This document shows positions 1 to 9,057 of a stretch of DNA of 11,701 nucleotides, piece by piece. The stretch spans positions 1 through 11,701 of the forward strand of contig LSSN01003051.1 of assembly GCA_001970855.1 (NCBI GenBank), in the 5' to 3' direction. The DNA comes from Smittium culicis. Taxonomy: Eukaryota > Kickxellomycota > Harpellomycetes > Harpellales > Legeriomycetaceae. The position numbers and the translations under genes were made by a program. The notes under the pieces are model-generated. The model was not told where the DNA came from. It was given only the letters and a program-made list of their open reading frames with translations, and did no database searches. How positions within the stretch are numbered: the first letter of the stretch is position 1; each line of letters starts with the position of its first letter.

Positions 1-950
1 GATGTAGCTGTGTGGTGAAATTTGGAATTAGAGAAACCAGGCTAAAGCTCATATAGCTTGAAATCGAACAGAAAACTCAGATTTTTTAAACTATTGAAGA
101 TTTTTTTGTTTTAAAACGTATAAAATAGTAAATCGGAATCAATAAATACATTCTATTGCACTAGAACCTCTCATGAGCGATATTTTATTTAGTGTTAGGC
201 GCCAAGAAAGTGAACCTCCGACCTATAAAAACAGCCAATCATGGATCGTTAGTAGAATTAGGTGATTTAGTGCTCGTTATAGATCAAGGTATATTTCTAT
301 ATTGTAAATTCTTATCAAAAATTAATTTAAATGACTTGAAAAGTGCCTTAAAATAATTTATCTAAAACATATCACTGTATCATAAGCCAAAATATTGAAA
401 TATAATGTCTATTGTATCGAAATAACCGCGTTGTACCTTTCACTTAGGATGGAGATCGTGGACGTCGGGAGATTGTGAATTGGCAACTATTTTACTGTTC
501 AAAATCTATAAAATTCCAAAATAATTACTTTAAAGCTAAAAAAAGCTATTTTTATGCAGCCTCAAGATGTATGAGATTTCCAATCTTATGAAAGTAAACT
601 TCTTCCTGTAGTGCACATGCAGAGCTGAAAATATTGACCGTTTCATACTAGTCTCGATCTACTCGCACACAAATTGTGTTTTATTTATATCTCATTGACG
701 TCCAATTTGGGCTTGAATAGATTTTATCAGTAGGTGCAGGGGGGATATAAATAATCCTTTATCCAGCTCTGATATAGTTTTTCCGGAATGATTTTCGAAC
801 TGGATACAGTGAATTTTTTGGACGGGATCCATGATTTCAGACTACTTATATTAAGGTGCATATGTGACTTTCTGACTTCTTAATTAGATTAAAAACAGGT
901 ACGCAGCTGCTATAGAAAAGAATCGGAGAGTATAGATTAAGTTTTATTTA
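1..950. other. Less AT-rich block without a recognisable gene
   Basis: This stretch has visibly more G and C than the 4 kb that follow, for example around 190-260, 425-490 and 600-840, and the change to nearly pure A/T sequence near 950 is abrupt. I read the plus-strand frames over parts of it and found only short stop-interrupted runs: one of 59 codons at 177-353 (listed separately) and one of about 47 codons ending at the TGA near 588-590. No tRNA, intron-flanked exon or known domain was recognised. The composition resembles that of the decayed gene at 8243-10270 and the block at 10560-11190, so a heavily decayed gene or transposon is possible, but this is inference from composition only. 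Confidence 0.4.
177..356 (+). other. Short open frame, possible coding fragment (unrecognised)
   Basis: A frame lies open for 59 codons between a TGA at 174-176 and a TAA at 354-356. It has no early ATG, which would suit an internal exon or a fragment rather than a complete gene. The translation has mixed composition with the run VELGDLVLVIDQ in its middle. GDLVLV-like strings occur near the C-terminus of some LTR-retrotransposon integrases, but the match is too short to assign. No splice sites or flanking terminal repeats were found. A chance open frame in a less AT-rich block is an equally good explanation. Confidence 0.15.
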
Positions 951-1438
951 TATTTTTGTCTGTTTTTATAATATCACAATTTATAAACTTTTAATATAAA
1001 AATATGGCATAATTTATAAATTAAATTTATATTTGATAGATACTGGGCGACTTTTTTAATCTTTAATATAATATAAATAGATTATTCTTAGAATATATTG
1101 TTTAATTCAAAAAAAATATATTAATAAGTGATATTTCTATTTATAAAGAATATATAAATTTATTAAAACGATATTACTAATTTTCGTAAATTTTGATAAA
1201 ATTTATCGGACTATGCCCGCCTTAAAAATTTTCTTTTTTCTTTTTTTAAATAGTTTATGCTAGATATGATAAGAAAATCCTATTTTTTATTTCTCGATAT
1301 GTTAGCTAAAAAGAAAAAACAATTAAAATTATATTTTATAATATATAATATATAAATTAATAAATTTCAGATTTTAATTCCTACCTCATACATCATTGTC
1401 ATATTTCAAAGGAATCTGTATAAAATATTGATATTCAA

Positions 1439-1454
1439 AAATAAATAAATAAAT
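1439..1454. repeat. AAAT microsatellite, 4 copies
   Basis: Four perfect tandem copies of AAAT. A similar array occurs at 2055-2070. Short AAAT arrays are common in AT-rich intergenic DNA and in the A-rich ends of retroposons; no retroposon body was recognised next to this one. Confidence 0.85.
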
Positions 1455-2054
1455 ACATTCAGTGGTAGATTTACTACTTTTACTAGAATTTGCTTATAAA
1501 CTAAAATGATATTATTTTTAAATAACATTAACACATTTCTATAAATCAAGGTTCATAAACTGATCAATAATACTAATTACATAAATTTAAATATATGTCG
1601 TAGGGAAATCAGACGACAAAGAGAACTCTGATTAATTCCTAGGTGACGTCGGCTGAGAAAAAAAAATCAAAGGATTTTCAATTCAAATTTTTTTATGCAA
1701 AGATAATTTCAATGCAGTTTTTTTTACAAAGAGAAATTTTGGCGATCTGATCTCAACCAGATGTCTACATTATTTTTATATCTTATATTATACTATACCT
1801 TATTTTATTATACACCTATAAAAATTAACATACATATAGTACTGAACTATATCAACCTTTATAAAATTAACAAAAGTCTTTTCGAATTCTTATGATTACA
1901 CATTTTTCTATTCTACATAAATAGAGACGATTTTTCATAAAAGAAAGAAGGGAGAGATAGGAGAGTGGATAAATAAAAAAATCAATAAAATTTATAAAAC
2001 TTTTATTCATTTCGCTATATCTTATTAATTGAACCCAAATAAATTCCTAGGGAA

Positions 2055-2070
2055 AAATAAATAAATAAAT
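2055..2070. repeat. AAAT microsatellite, 4 copies
   Basis: Four perfect AAAT copies directly after GGAA and followed by AAAACTAGGTGGGG. It is the same unit as at 1439-1454, about 600 bp upstream. Confidence 0.85.
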
Positions 2071-4135
2071 AAAACTAGGTGGGGAACTCGGAATTCTCCG
2101 ACATATACTATTAATACTATTTCAACAGAACAACATTCTCTAAAGAAAAATTGACCAAGATTTAAATCTAAATTCTATATAACTTATTATTTTGTAAATT
2201 AATAATTTATAAAACTTGGAATAATTATATAAAAAATTGTGATTTATGAAATAATTTTGATTTATTTTGAATTTTAACAGTTAAACAGATGAATTTTTCT
2301 TATATTTTCGTAAAATAGTTATATATTATGAGATATCGTAATGGGTAAAGTCGATTTATAGATCTTATGAAAACGCCAATTTTAAATGATAGACTAAATT
2401 TAATTAGCATTAAAATCGTTAGAATTGACCTCAAAATATTTATTGATCAATACTTGCTAAGCTGGAGTATTAGTCTATTTTTTTTAGTTTTATATTTATA
2501 ACTGAATACCTAGAGTTAAAATATACTAAATAAAAATAGAAATACGATAAGCTGATAAATCTCTCATTTTAAATTTATAATAATAATTAATAAACTTTAT
2601 CAATGATTTGAATAATAATAATTTAGATATTTTAACTGTAAAATGATATCTGGTAAATTTTTCAAAAGATTTTTCTATATAGTCTTATGATCGATAAATA
2701 TCCTATCAAGATACAATGGCTTTCTTGAAAAAGTTACACTTTGAAAATTTATATGTTCATATTTTATATTTTTTTTCTTCCAATAAAATCCTGCACTCCT
2801 GATAATATATATATAAATAAATATCCAACTATACGTCACTGATTGTAGATTAATATTTAATAGCCATTTTTCTTCTTTATTACGTATTTGAATCTGAAAT
2901 TTACATCTTAAAAACCTATCTTATATGATTTTATTTTATTATTTATCTGCAAATTTTCTTTACAAAATTAAATTTCTATAAATAATAAATTATTTTATTT
3001 GAAGTGAAAAATTCATGAGAAGTTTATAATAAAAAGCTAAATGATTTTGCTAAAAGCAAAAATTGTTAGATAGTTATTTAAATAATTAATCACTCACTGA
3101 TTTAATATTAAAAATATAAATGTAAATAATTAATTACTGTAAATTATTTGCGAGATTTTGATCGACGAAAGCACTTTTTTAAAGTTCAAAATTATTTCAA
3201 CGAATATTTATAAGTTAAAACCATTAATTTAATTTGGAAATGCATTTTTATAGTCTTATTTATCTATTTTAATTTAAAAATATTGTTTTCTAAAAAAAAT
3301 TATAGATTATTATTGGATAATAATTAATATGAAATTTGATATTCTTAATTAATTATTCCTAAAAGTACTCTTTTAATGAATCATAGATTTAACAAATTTT
3401 ATATTTTCTGATTAATTATTCATAATTCTAATTGAAAAATAAATCATCTTTAATTTTATGCCATTAACTGTTTAATTTTTTCTTAGCATAGTTTAGGATT
3501 AAAGTCAAAATCATTTTTTTAGATTCTTTACTAAATGTTAATAATATTTAATGAAAGATTTACATAAAAATAATCAATTTTCTCAAATAATCTTCTGGAA
3601 TCTATTAATAAAAATATAATTTATACTATTTGCAAGCTATTCATAATATCATACTCCACTCTCAATTATGATATATATTAAAATCAACTTTAATCCTACC
3701 TTGATGAAAACATGATGGAAGTTAATCATGACTTTATCTGATCTCTATCATAGAATACATTTCCTCTAAAAAACTCCAATGAAAATAATGAGGAATAATA
3801 ACAGACGCTTTATTTATTTTTATAATATATGACGCAGTTAAAATGTTTTACTATTAATAGCTTTAGTCATATTGTAAACTTTGGCTGAGTTAGAAAACAA
3901 GAACCGCGACAACAAACATATATCAATGTCTCTAACCTCATAATTCCTTATTTAAAATATACTTGATCTATTTATTTATGTTACATATTAATCAACGGAG
4001 GTTTGTTTTGCTATCTTACGTATTTACTTAATTGGAGAAGAAGAATTAGGGTATAAAACTATCTCATATTTTTACTCTTCGAAAAAAAAGAGAAAATTTT
4101 TCTAGTTTTTGTTAATATCTTTAATATCTTTACAA

Positions 4136-4198
4136 AATAGTACTGTACTAAATATAATAATAAATAGTACTGCACTAAATATAATAATAAATAGTACT
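4136..4198. repeat. 27-bp tandem repeat, 2.3 copies
   Basis: The unit begins AATAGTACTG and ends TAATAATA. Copy 1 is 4136-4162 and copy 2 is 4163-4189; they differ at one position (T at 4146, C at 4173). A third, partial copy of 9 bp runs to 4198. The near-identity of the copies suggests a recent duplication or ongoing slippage. Each copy carries the palindrome AGTACT. No coding frame runs through it. Confidence 0.9.
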
Positions 4199-5705
4199 TA
4201 ATAAAACCCAAAAAATTATATATTAATATTTTTCTACTGATTACAGATAGGTTGCGAGAGTATGCTTAAATATACCCAGAAATAGGTATATTTTATATGA
4301 AAGTTACACTTAAATAAAACTCAAAGAGCTTTTGATTCTTAACTTATTTTATAATAAATATTTTATAGTTTTTTAATTAGGATCAAAAGATTTGGTTCTT
4401 GTTAAAGTAATTGGATAATAAATATTTTTTCTAATTTCATTATTTTTTTATTATATCTCGGCATTATAAAAAATTGAAGTACTATTTTTATACCTTATAT
4501 ACGGAATTTTTTAGACAAAAATTGATCCCAATATTTAAAAATCGGGTTTTAATTTTTTTTAGAAAAAAATATACGTTTATCCTTGCATTAAGAGATACAA
4601 AATACCCTTTGTAAAAAATTTTATGGGATCTTTTGCTTAATAATTTATTAAAATTCTTTATTCAATTGTGACATAATTTAAGTACACTGCCTTTATTTTC
4701 AGTTATGGAATATAATATATATTTTTATATACTAAAGATTTACGAATTCAAGCGCTTCTAATTTAGTCGCTTAGTGTATTTAATTGTTGAAGTATAATAT
4801 ATAAAGCTTCAAGACATATATATCCTTTTGAGGTTTTAATTTCAAGATCTTTTAAGAGTATAAGTAGGGGAGTTTTTTTGTTTAAAAGTTAAACGATTTA
4901 CCAAGTATAATTCCAAATTTTAGCTTTTTAAAGGTATAAGTTTTGATTTTGTACTTATTTACTTTTTACTCTTTTTTTTTACTTTTGTTAGCGCTTTTTA
5001 TTTTTTTATATGAACTTTTAGAAATAACTATTCAAAAGAAAAGATATGTCTAATCAAATTTTAAAACTACTATATATTTTTCCAGGGGGTGGGGGCGGTC
5101 AATAATCCCTCTTTTCAGGTTTTATAATATCATACAGTCTATTGTTTATTCATTTTTTCATTTCTACATAAACTTATTCTGTAATTTAACGATCAAATGC
5201 TTTATTTTCCTATTTATCTACTCTTTTATGTTCTATTATTCGGATTCTATTGGTTGACCTAATCAATTTTTGTAAAAAGAGACAAGGTGTAAAATTTCAC
5301 TAAAAAATGACACAACCCATTTTTTCGCATTTTTTTTCTTTTTTTTAATATTCTTCATTGTTTTCTTAATTAGAATATCGTAATTTATAATATATATTTT
5401 TTTTATCGAATTTTGATACCAACTTTATATATATATTCTCTTTACTCGGTCATAAGTCAAATCTACGACACAATCAGTTAAATTAGCGAATAAAAAGAAA
5501 TTATGAATATATATTTATTATAACAGGTATAACTTAGTTTAAAGAAAATTATCCAAAAATGATATAAGAATGAGAGAAAAACACATTTATTTAAGAATAA
5601 CTTTCACTTTTTAATTTTTAATACATCTAATAAATAAATTTATCTTGAAAAAATTAAAAATCTTTTAAACTATCTCTCTTATAACTAATTTGAGGATGGG
5701 TCTTG
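4199..5705. other. AT-rich gene-free stretch with one G-run
   Basis: This is A/T-dominated with many homopolymer T tracts (for example around 4970-5000 and 5315-5350). No reading frame or RNA gene was recognised. The only strong compositional exception is the G-run at 5085-5098. Confidence 0.5.
5085..5098 (+). other. Isolated G-run (GGGGGTGGGGGCGG)
   Basis: Fourteen bases with twelve G, embedded in sequence that is almost all A and T. Two runs of five G and one of two could form at most a weak two-tier quadruplex, since a standard quadruplex needs four runs of three. A shorter run, CAGGGGGG, occurs near 738-745, and both are followed within about 20 bases by AATAATCC. That hints at a shared dispersed element, but the similarity soon fades. 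Confidence 0.5.
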
Positions 5706-5709
5706 TTAA

Positions 5710-6076
5710 ACCTTTCCCGAGCGGTAGAATTTTTTTGACCCACCAGATATGGCCAAATGATTTTATTAATAACAGTTTAATTCCGATGCATTAAATATGG
5801 GTTGTTTATTAAAAATTAGATGTTTATTATTTACTTTCTTAACCATTCGAAGGGTGGTAGACTATTTTTGATCTACCAAATTTAGTCAAATGAATACAAA
5901 AAAAAAAACTTAATATCTAGAATCAATCAATAATAGGTAAATTATATTATGTCAACAAATAAAAATTTTAATTACAAATAAAAAATGAATCGACTAATTC
6001 ATTTTTTCAAAGAGTGCTGGACGGGAAAAGGTTAATTGCAGTTGCAATTTTTTTTTAGAAATTGATTGGGCGTATT
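5710..6076 (+). mobile_element. Miniature TTAA-type element, copy A (older, interrupted)
   Basis: The left end starts directly after a TTAA at 5706-5709 with ACCTTTCCCGAGCGGTAG, then a subterminal segment ending GGCCAAATGA. This matches the left end of copy C almost base for base from GGTAG to AAATGA. Copy A has no right terminus before copy C begins at 5843. After copy C ends (6031 plus TTAA), the sequence resumes with a T-rich tract, TTTTTTAG, then TTGGGCG-like sequence and TTAA at 6077-6080, which resembles the other copies' right end (TTTTTTAG, GGACGGG, TTAA). Removing copy C plus one TTAA leaves about 174 bp, close to the 184-189 bp of the other two. I infer an old copy interrupted by a younger one. 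TTAA duplications and CCCTTT-type ends are hallmarks of the piggyBac superfamily. No transposase is encoded. Confidence 0.55.
5843..6031 (+). mobile_element. Miniature TTAA-type element, copy C (nested in A)
   Basis: A 189-bp element bounded by TTAA at 5839-5842 and TTAA at 6032-6035. The left end reads CCATTCGAAGGGTGGTAG and leads into an imperfect palindrome (5860-5887, arms GACTA/TAGTC). The right end reads GTGCTGGACGGGAAAAGG. The interior is A/T-rich and non-coding. The intact TTAA pair fits a piggyBac-superfamily non-autonomous element (MITE), because those elements insert at TTAA and duplicate it. Its size and both ends agree with copy B at 6841-7024, which lies in the opposite orientation. 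The source of transposase is not in this window. Confidence 0.7.
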
Positions 6077-6840
6077 TTAAAATATAGCAAACTATTTAAA
6101 AATTGTATTATAAATCCCTCTAATAAATTTAGCAATGTTATAATGATCATTTTAAGATAGCCACCTGATTTTAATTTCAATAAAATAAAATACAATATGT
6201 AAAAATACATCAATTATTATATTTTAATAAAGGAATTGAAGTAAAAATCTATACTAACCCGGTAGCCATTATAATTTAGGACCATAAGATTAAAAATTGA
6301 ATTGATATTATATTATATGGGAGATTCTTAGAGTGAAAGGAACATTTATTTCATAGGATATATATTTGATGATTGCAGTTATTTGGTATTATTGGCTAAT
6401 CTATTTAATCCATTTGATAATATTTTCAAGTTGAATATATTAGCGAAATAAATATTGAAGCTAAGGAAATTTTTAATAGGAAAAGTTCCGCTCCTCAAAA
6501 TAATCTTCCATATTAAAATAAAATATAAAACTATTGAAAAAAACAATATTCCTTTTAGGTTTTTATCATTCTACTTTATTTCATATAGACAATCGAAAGT
6601 TTGGTGAAGATTAGTAAATATTCGCTTTTTTATATAAAAGAAATTTCTTTTCAACAAGTTTTTACTTAGTTTAATTATAACTATTATAACTTATTTAGTA
6701 TTTTAGGATTATTTAAACTAAAATGATGCTGAAGAAATAATGAATAAGATATTTATAAGGATAAACCAATTTCAAATAGCAGAAATTTTTTATTTTTGTT
6801 TATATAAGCTGTAATAATTCTTAACAGAAAATAGTTTTAA
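6077..6840. other. AT-rich spacer between miniature elements
   Basis: No gene or RNA is recognised. The plus strand is stop-dense where read, and A/T runs dominate. It ends with the TTAA (6837-6840) that forms the left target-site copy of element B. Confidence 0.5.
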
Positions 6841-7024
6841 CACTTTCCCGTCCAACACTAAAAAATTATAATTTATGGTTAATTTATTATCTATAAGTAC
6901 ATATATTATTTGGTGAAATTCTACAAGAAACTAATATTCCTAAAGGCTTCAGAATTAAAGATTTTTTTTGAACGCAGTTGGCTATATTTGATAGATCAAA
7001 AGTAGCCATCCGCCCGTGAAAGGG
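6841..7024 (-). mobile_element. Miniature TTAA-type element, copy B (inverted)
   Basis: A 184-bp element between TTAA at 6837-6840 and CTAA at 7025-7028; the second site is one substitution from TTAA. Its left end on the plus strand, CACTTTCCCGTCCAACAC, is the reverse complement of copy C's right end (GTGCTGGACGGGAAAAGG) with few differences. Its right end read on the minus strand, CCCTTTCACGGGCGG, matches the CCTTTCCCGAGCGG start of copy A, so the element lies in the opposite orientation to A and C. A 30-bp imperfect palindrome (6979-7008) sits next to the right end. The interior has no coding frame. It is probably a piggyBac-type MITE. Confidence 0.7.
6979..7008. repeat. Subterminal palindrome of element B
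   Basis: Arms TGGCTA and TAGCCA enclose TTTGAT and ATCAAA around a 2-base centre, with a 2-base mismatch between the paired segments. The equivalent site in copy C (5860-5887) has arms GACTA/TAGTC. The two arms changed together, so pairing or dyad symmetry is kept. A subterminal dyad is a reasonable candidate for a transposase-binding site; this role is inferred. Confidence 0.7.
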
Positions 7025-7370
7025 CTAATTCTGTTTGTAGCTTTATACAATTTATAAAAGCCATAGCTACACAGAAAATTTTAGATTTTTTATTCTATTC
7101 TCATTTTTTTCAGCTGTAACCAAAATAGCAATAGATGATTTTATGCACATAAGTTTAAAAAACCAGTTGTATCTCTTCCCCACATTCTTGGATTTACTAA
7201 GCCAATTTATAGATAATCAAAGAATGACGCTTTATTTATAAAACAAAAATGAATAGTTTTAGCCAATTATTCTTTTCAAAGTCAAATATTGCATATAACT
7301 TGATTAGTATAAATTGGGGTCAACTTTATGTAAGCAAATTAGGCCACCAAAAAATTCAATTCATAAATTT

Positions 7371-7532
7371 TTAAAATCCGGATAAAACTGATAATCTCTC
7401 ATTTTTATTCGGAACTTGTATAAACAATGAATCAATACCTCCTTTCCGGTTTAGATGAAATGCCAAATCGATGTCAGAAGCACAAATACGATCAGCCAGA
7501 TAACCTTTTCTCCAAGGAATAATGACGATTGT
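7371..7532 (-). other. Short minus-strand open frame, possible coding relic
   Basis: A 53-codon frame lies on the minus strand between a TAG (complement of 7533-7535) and a TAA (complement of 7371-7373). It has no ATG. The translation is balanced and protein-like, not the K/N/I/F-rich output typical of this window, with segments such as IPWRKGYLADRICASD and FIQVPNKNERL. The base just after the upstream TAG could be an exon start, because ATATAG is an acceptable 3' splice site. I do not recognise the family; GY-ADR strings occur in several unrelated proteins. It could be one exon of a decayed gene or a chance frame. Confidence 0.25.
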
Positions 7533-8003
7533 CTATATTTTAAACCAAAGATGAGAAACTATGATACGTGAGATCAGATGATTAAATTTTTTAGTGGCAT
7601 GATTGATTAAACTCTACCTATAAAGGCTTCTTTCAAAAGTATTTATACTTTATTAAACAGATTATATAAATATCATTATGTAATTAAATGAAAACTACAT
7701 AGGCTATTAGAGATACCCCACTCAGACTGTGACGTTTCACTCATAAGAAGTGATTTAAAAAGGTTAATAGAGCTTAAAGACAAGCTGAAGTGTAATAACG
7801 GGGATTATTGGCATTAGAGTATCAGTTTTTAATGGAGGTAAATTATTTTAATTTATATATAAAGCTTTTTTTTGAAAACAGGTTTGATGGTGCCTTATTA
7901 ACCCAGTATTGCAATAAAGAAAGTTTGTAAGATTTAAAAAAAATTCAAGTCGATTTCAGTGGAGTATAATTATTAGGCTCTTGGCAAAGACCCATCAGCA
8001 ACA

Positions 8004-8027
8004 AAAAGCTAAGATTTCTTAGCTTTT
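8004..8027. repeat. Perfect 10-bp stem with 4-base loop
   Basis: AAAAGCTAAG, loop ATTT, CTTAGCTTTT, then TATT. In bacteria this would look like an intrinsic terminator, but the surroundings are eukaryotic. It lies about 215 bp upstream of the first ATG of the oxidase relic. Its function is unknown; it may be an RNA hairpin of a lost transcript or a chance inverted repeat. Confidence 0.6.
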
Positions 8028-8288
8028 ATTAAGCGTATACTCATTTTTTTGAATAATAAAAAACAAAATTCATAATCACAATTTATCAACTGGCTCTCTC
8101 TTTATCATTTTTCATAAACCATACTCTGAAGTATAAAAAATAGAATATTGAATTTAGTTTTTGATTAAACTCACGAATATATCTCTAGATTTCTTAAAAC
8201 TCGCCCTAAATTTAAATTATTTTCCATTAAAGCCATTTTACTATGAAAGAAAATAGATCACTATTAGATAAAGCTAAGGCTATAACCT

Positions 8289-8384
8289 GTAAGCATATAT
8301 TTTATTATTTTTATTATAATCGCCTAATTTTTCACTTAGTTATTTCTAACTAACATTTATCATCATATTTCCTTTTACTTTTAG
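8289..8384 (+). other. Intron 1 of the oxidase relic (96 bp, phase 1)
   Basis: The donor is GTAAGC at 8289-8294 and the acceptor is CTTTTAG ending at 8384. Two overlapping CTAAC branch-type motifs lie at 8346-8350 and 8350-8354, about 30 bases before the acceptor. Splicing joins a 15-codon first exon starting MKENRSLL to LKNRGAFIFL in frame, completing a Leu codon across the junction. NOX proteins commonly have a short N-terminal tail followed directly by the first helix, which supports the join. Confidence 0.7.
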
Positions 8385-8952
8385 TAAAAAATAGAGGAGC
8401 TTTTATTTTCCTAATATTAATATAAATCATAATGTTAGTAGCTGGATACTTTACTAGCAAGAAAAACAACGCCTGCTGAATCCATGTTTTATGCAACTTT
8501 TACTCCAATTAACATAAACTTCGCTTTGATATTCTTGTTCATGACTGCTACAATCATCGCAATAATAAGGAAATATATCCTTGAGCCCATAAATAGGCTG
8601 TTTACAAAAAAAGATGGAACCCATATAATCTTTAAAAATTCATATTTGTTGTTTGAAAATAGCATCGGACTAGATATTTTCTCTTCAATATTTTTCATCA
8701 TGTGGATAATGATCCATGCAATTATCGCCCTGTCAATATTCAGCTATCCACATTGAGAGATCACTCAAACCATCGCCTCTTTTAGCTCTAGTGACATACA
8801 GGCGAAATCCAATAGTATTTCTAGAAATTTTGGAACAGGAAAAACCAGCTTTAGTAAAAATCCTATAGACGATTTTAACCAAGAGTATAGTCATATTGTC
8901 TCTGGCCTGGTTATTCTCTCGCTGTTCCTCATAATTTCTCTATTTTCTCTTC
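8385..8952 (+). pseudogene. Exon 2: first transmembrane half of the oxidase relic
   Basis: The exon starts in the frame of the first helix (KNRGAFIFLILI, TAA at 8423, IIMLVAGYFTSKKNNA). A one-base frame change near 8474 then leads to 8475-8952 with PININFALIF, a charged loop, and FENSIGLDIFSSIF followed by IMWIMIHAI. Aligned without gaps to the third-helix region of NOX2, the codon GAT (Asp) at 8673-8675 occupies the place of haem ligand His101, while the CAT at 8715-8717, 14 codons later, keeps the place of His115. The loop after TGA 8754 is polar (Ser/Asn-rich), and the next helix SGLVILSLFLIISLFSL ends at the donor of intron 2. The NOX2 numbering is from memory. Confidence 0.75.
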
Positions 8953-9057
8953 GTAAGTCTATTTTTTTACCGCATAATACTATTGCCGCTTTGAGCTTAT
9001 AAACGTAATCGTTATCATTATCAATAACATTTTGTTTTTATTACTTATAATCTTTAG
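8953..9057 (+). other. Intron 2 of the oxidase relic (105 bp, phase 1)
   Basis: The donor is GTAAGT at 8953-8958 and the acceptor is TCTTTAG ending at 9057. The interval has three in-frame TAA codons (9000, 9006, 9048) and a translation unlike the family. Removing it joins SLFSL to PFIRRKFYELFYY, recreating the family pattern of a helix followed by an RR-x(2)-(Y/F)E-x-F motif. The length is a multiple of three, so the frame is the same on both sides. Confidence 0.75.

Larger units (their letters stand above)
951..4135. other. AT-rich gene-free stretch
   Basis: This is dominated by A/T runs, with stop codons dense in the frames sampled. Two four-copy AAAT microsatellites lie here (listed separately), as does a perfect 12-bp palindrome AATTTATAAATT at 1011-1022. 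Two slightly GC-richer patches, around 1592-1660 and 2040-2105, contain CCTAGG- and CTAGG-type strings but no readable coding sequence. I see no gene, RNA gene or complete mobile element. Confidence 0.5.
7029..8242. other. Intergenic stretch upstream of the decayed oxidase gene
   Basis: About 1.2 kb of moderately AT-rich DNA. It holds one protein-like minus-strand frame (7374-7532) and a perfect hairpin (8004-8027), both listed separately. Further up on the minus strand, another 42-codon open run including an ATG (complement of 7742-7744) is present but unrecognised. No promoter motif can be fixed with confidence. Confidence 0.45.

Noticed and set aside
818..826. GGACGGG as another right end of the TTAA element family
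   Set aside because: It is followed by ATCC instead of the family's AAAAGG-TTAA, and no partner end is present.
1592..2107. A 9-bp inverted pair (TATATGTCG / CGACATATA) as ends of a 500-bp transposon
   Set aside because: The match fades after about 12 bases, no target-site duplication is visible, and such short A/T-heavy matches are expected by chance.
7427..7518. A short plus-strand ORF starting MNQYLLSGLDEM
   Set aside because: It is under 32 codons, lies opposite the longer and more protein-like minus-strand frame, and has no recognisable motif.
8004..8027. A bacterial intrinsic terminator
   Set aside because: The hairpin is perfect, but the nearby spliced gene and the DNA transposons show a eukaryotic context, and no upstream gene is present for it to terminate.
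8489..8701. Minus-strand 70-codon open frame
   Set aside because: It lies opposite the oxidase membrane segment, whose plus-strand translation aligns with the NOX third-helix region. The minus frame is a shadow with no family resemblance.
8484..8756. An independent 90-residue membrane protein gene
   Set aside because: The frame has an ATG and a stop, but it aligns internally with the helix 2-3 region of the oxidase, and family sequence continues on both sides. It is a fragment of the larger relic.
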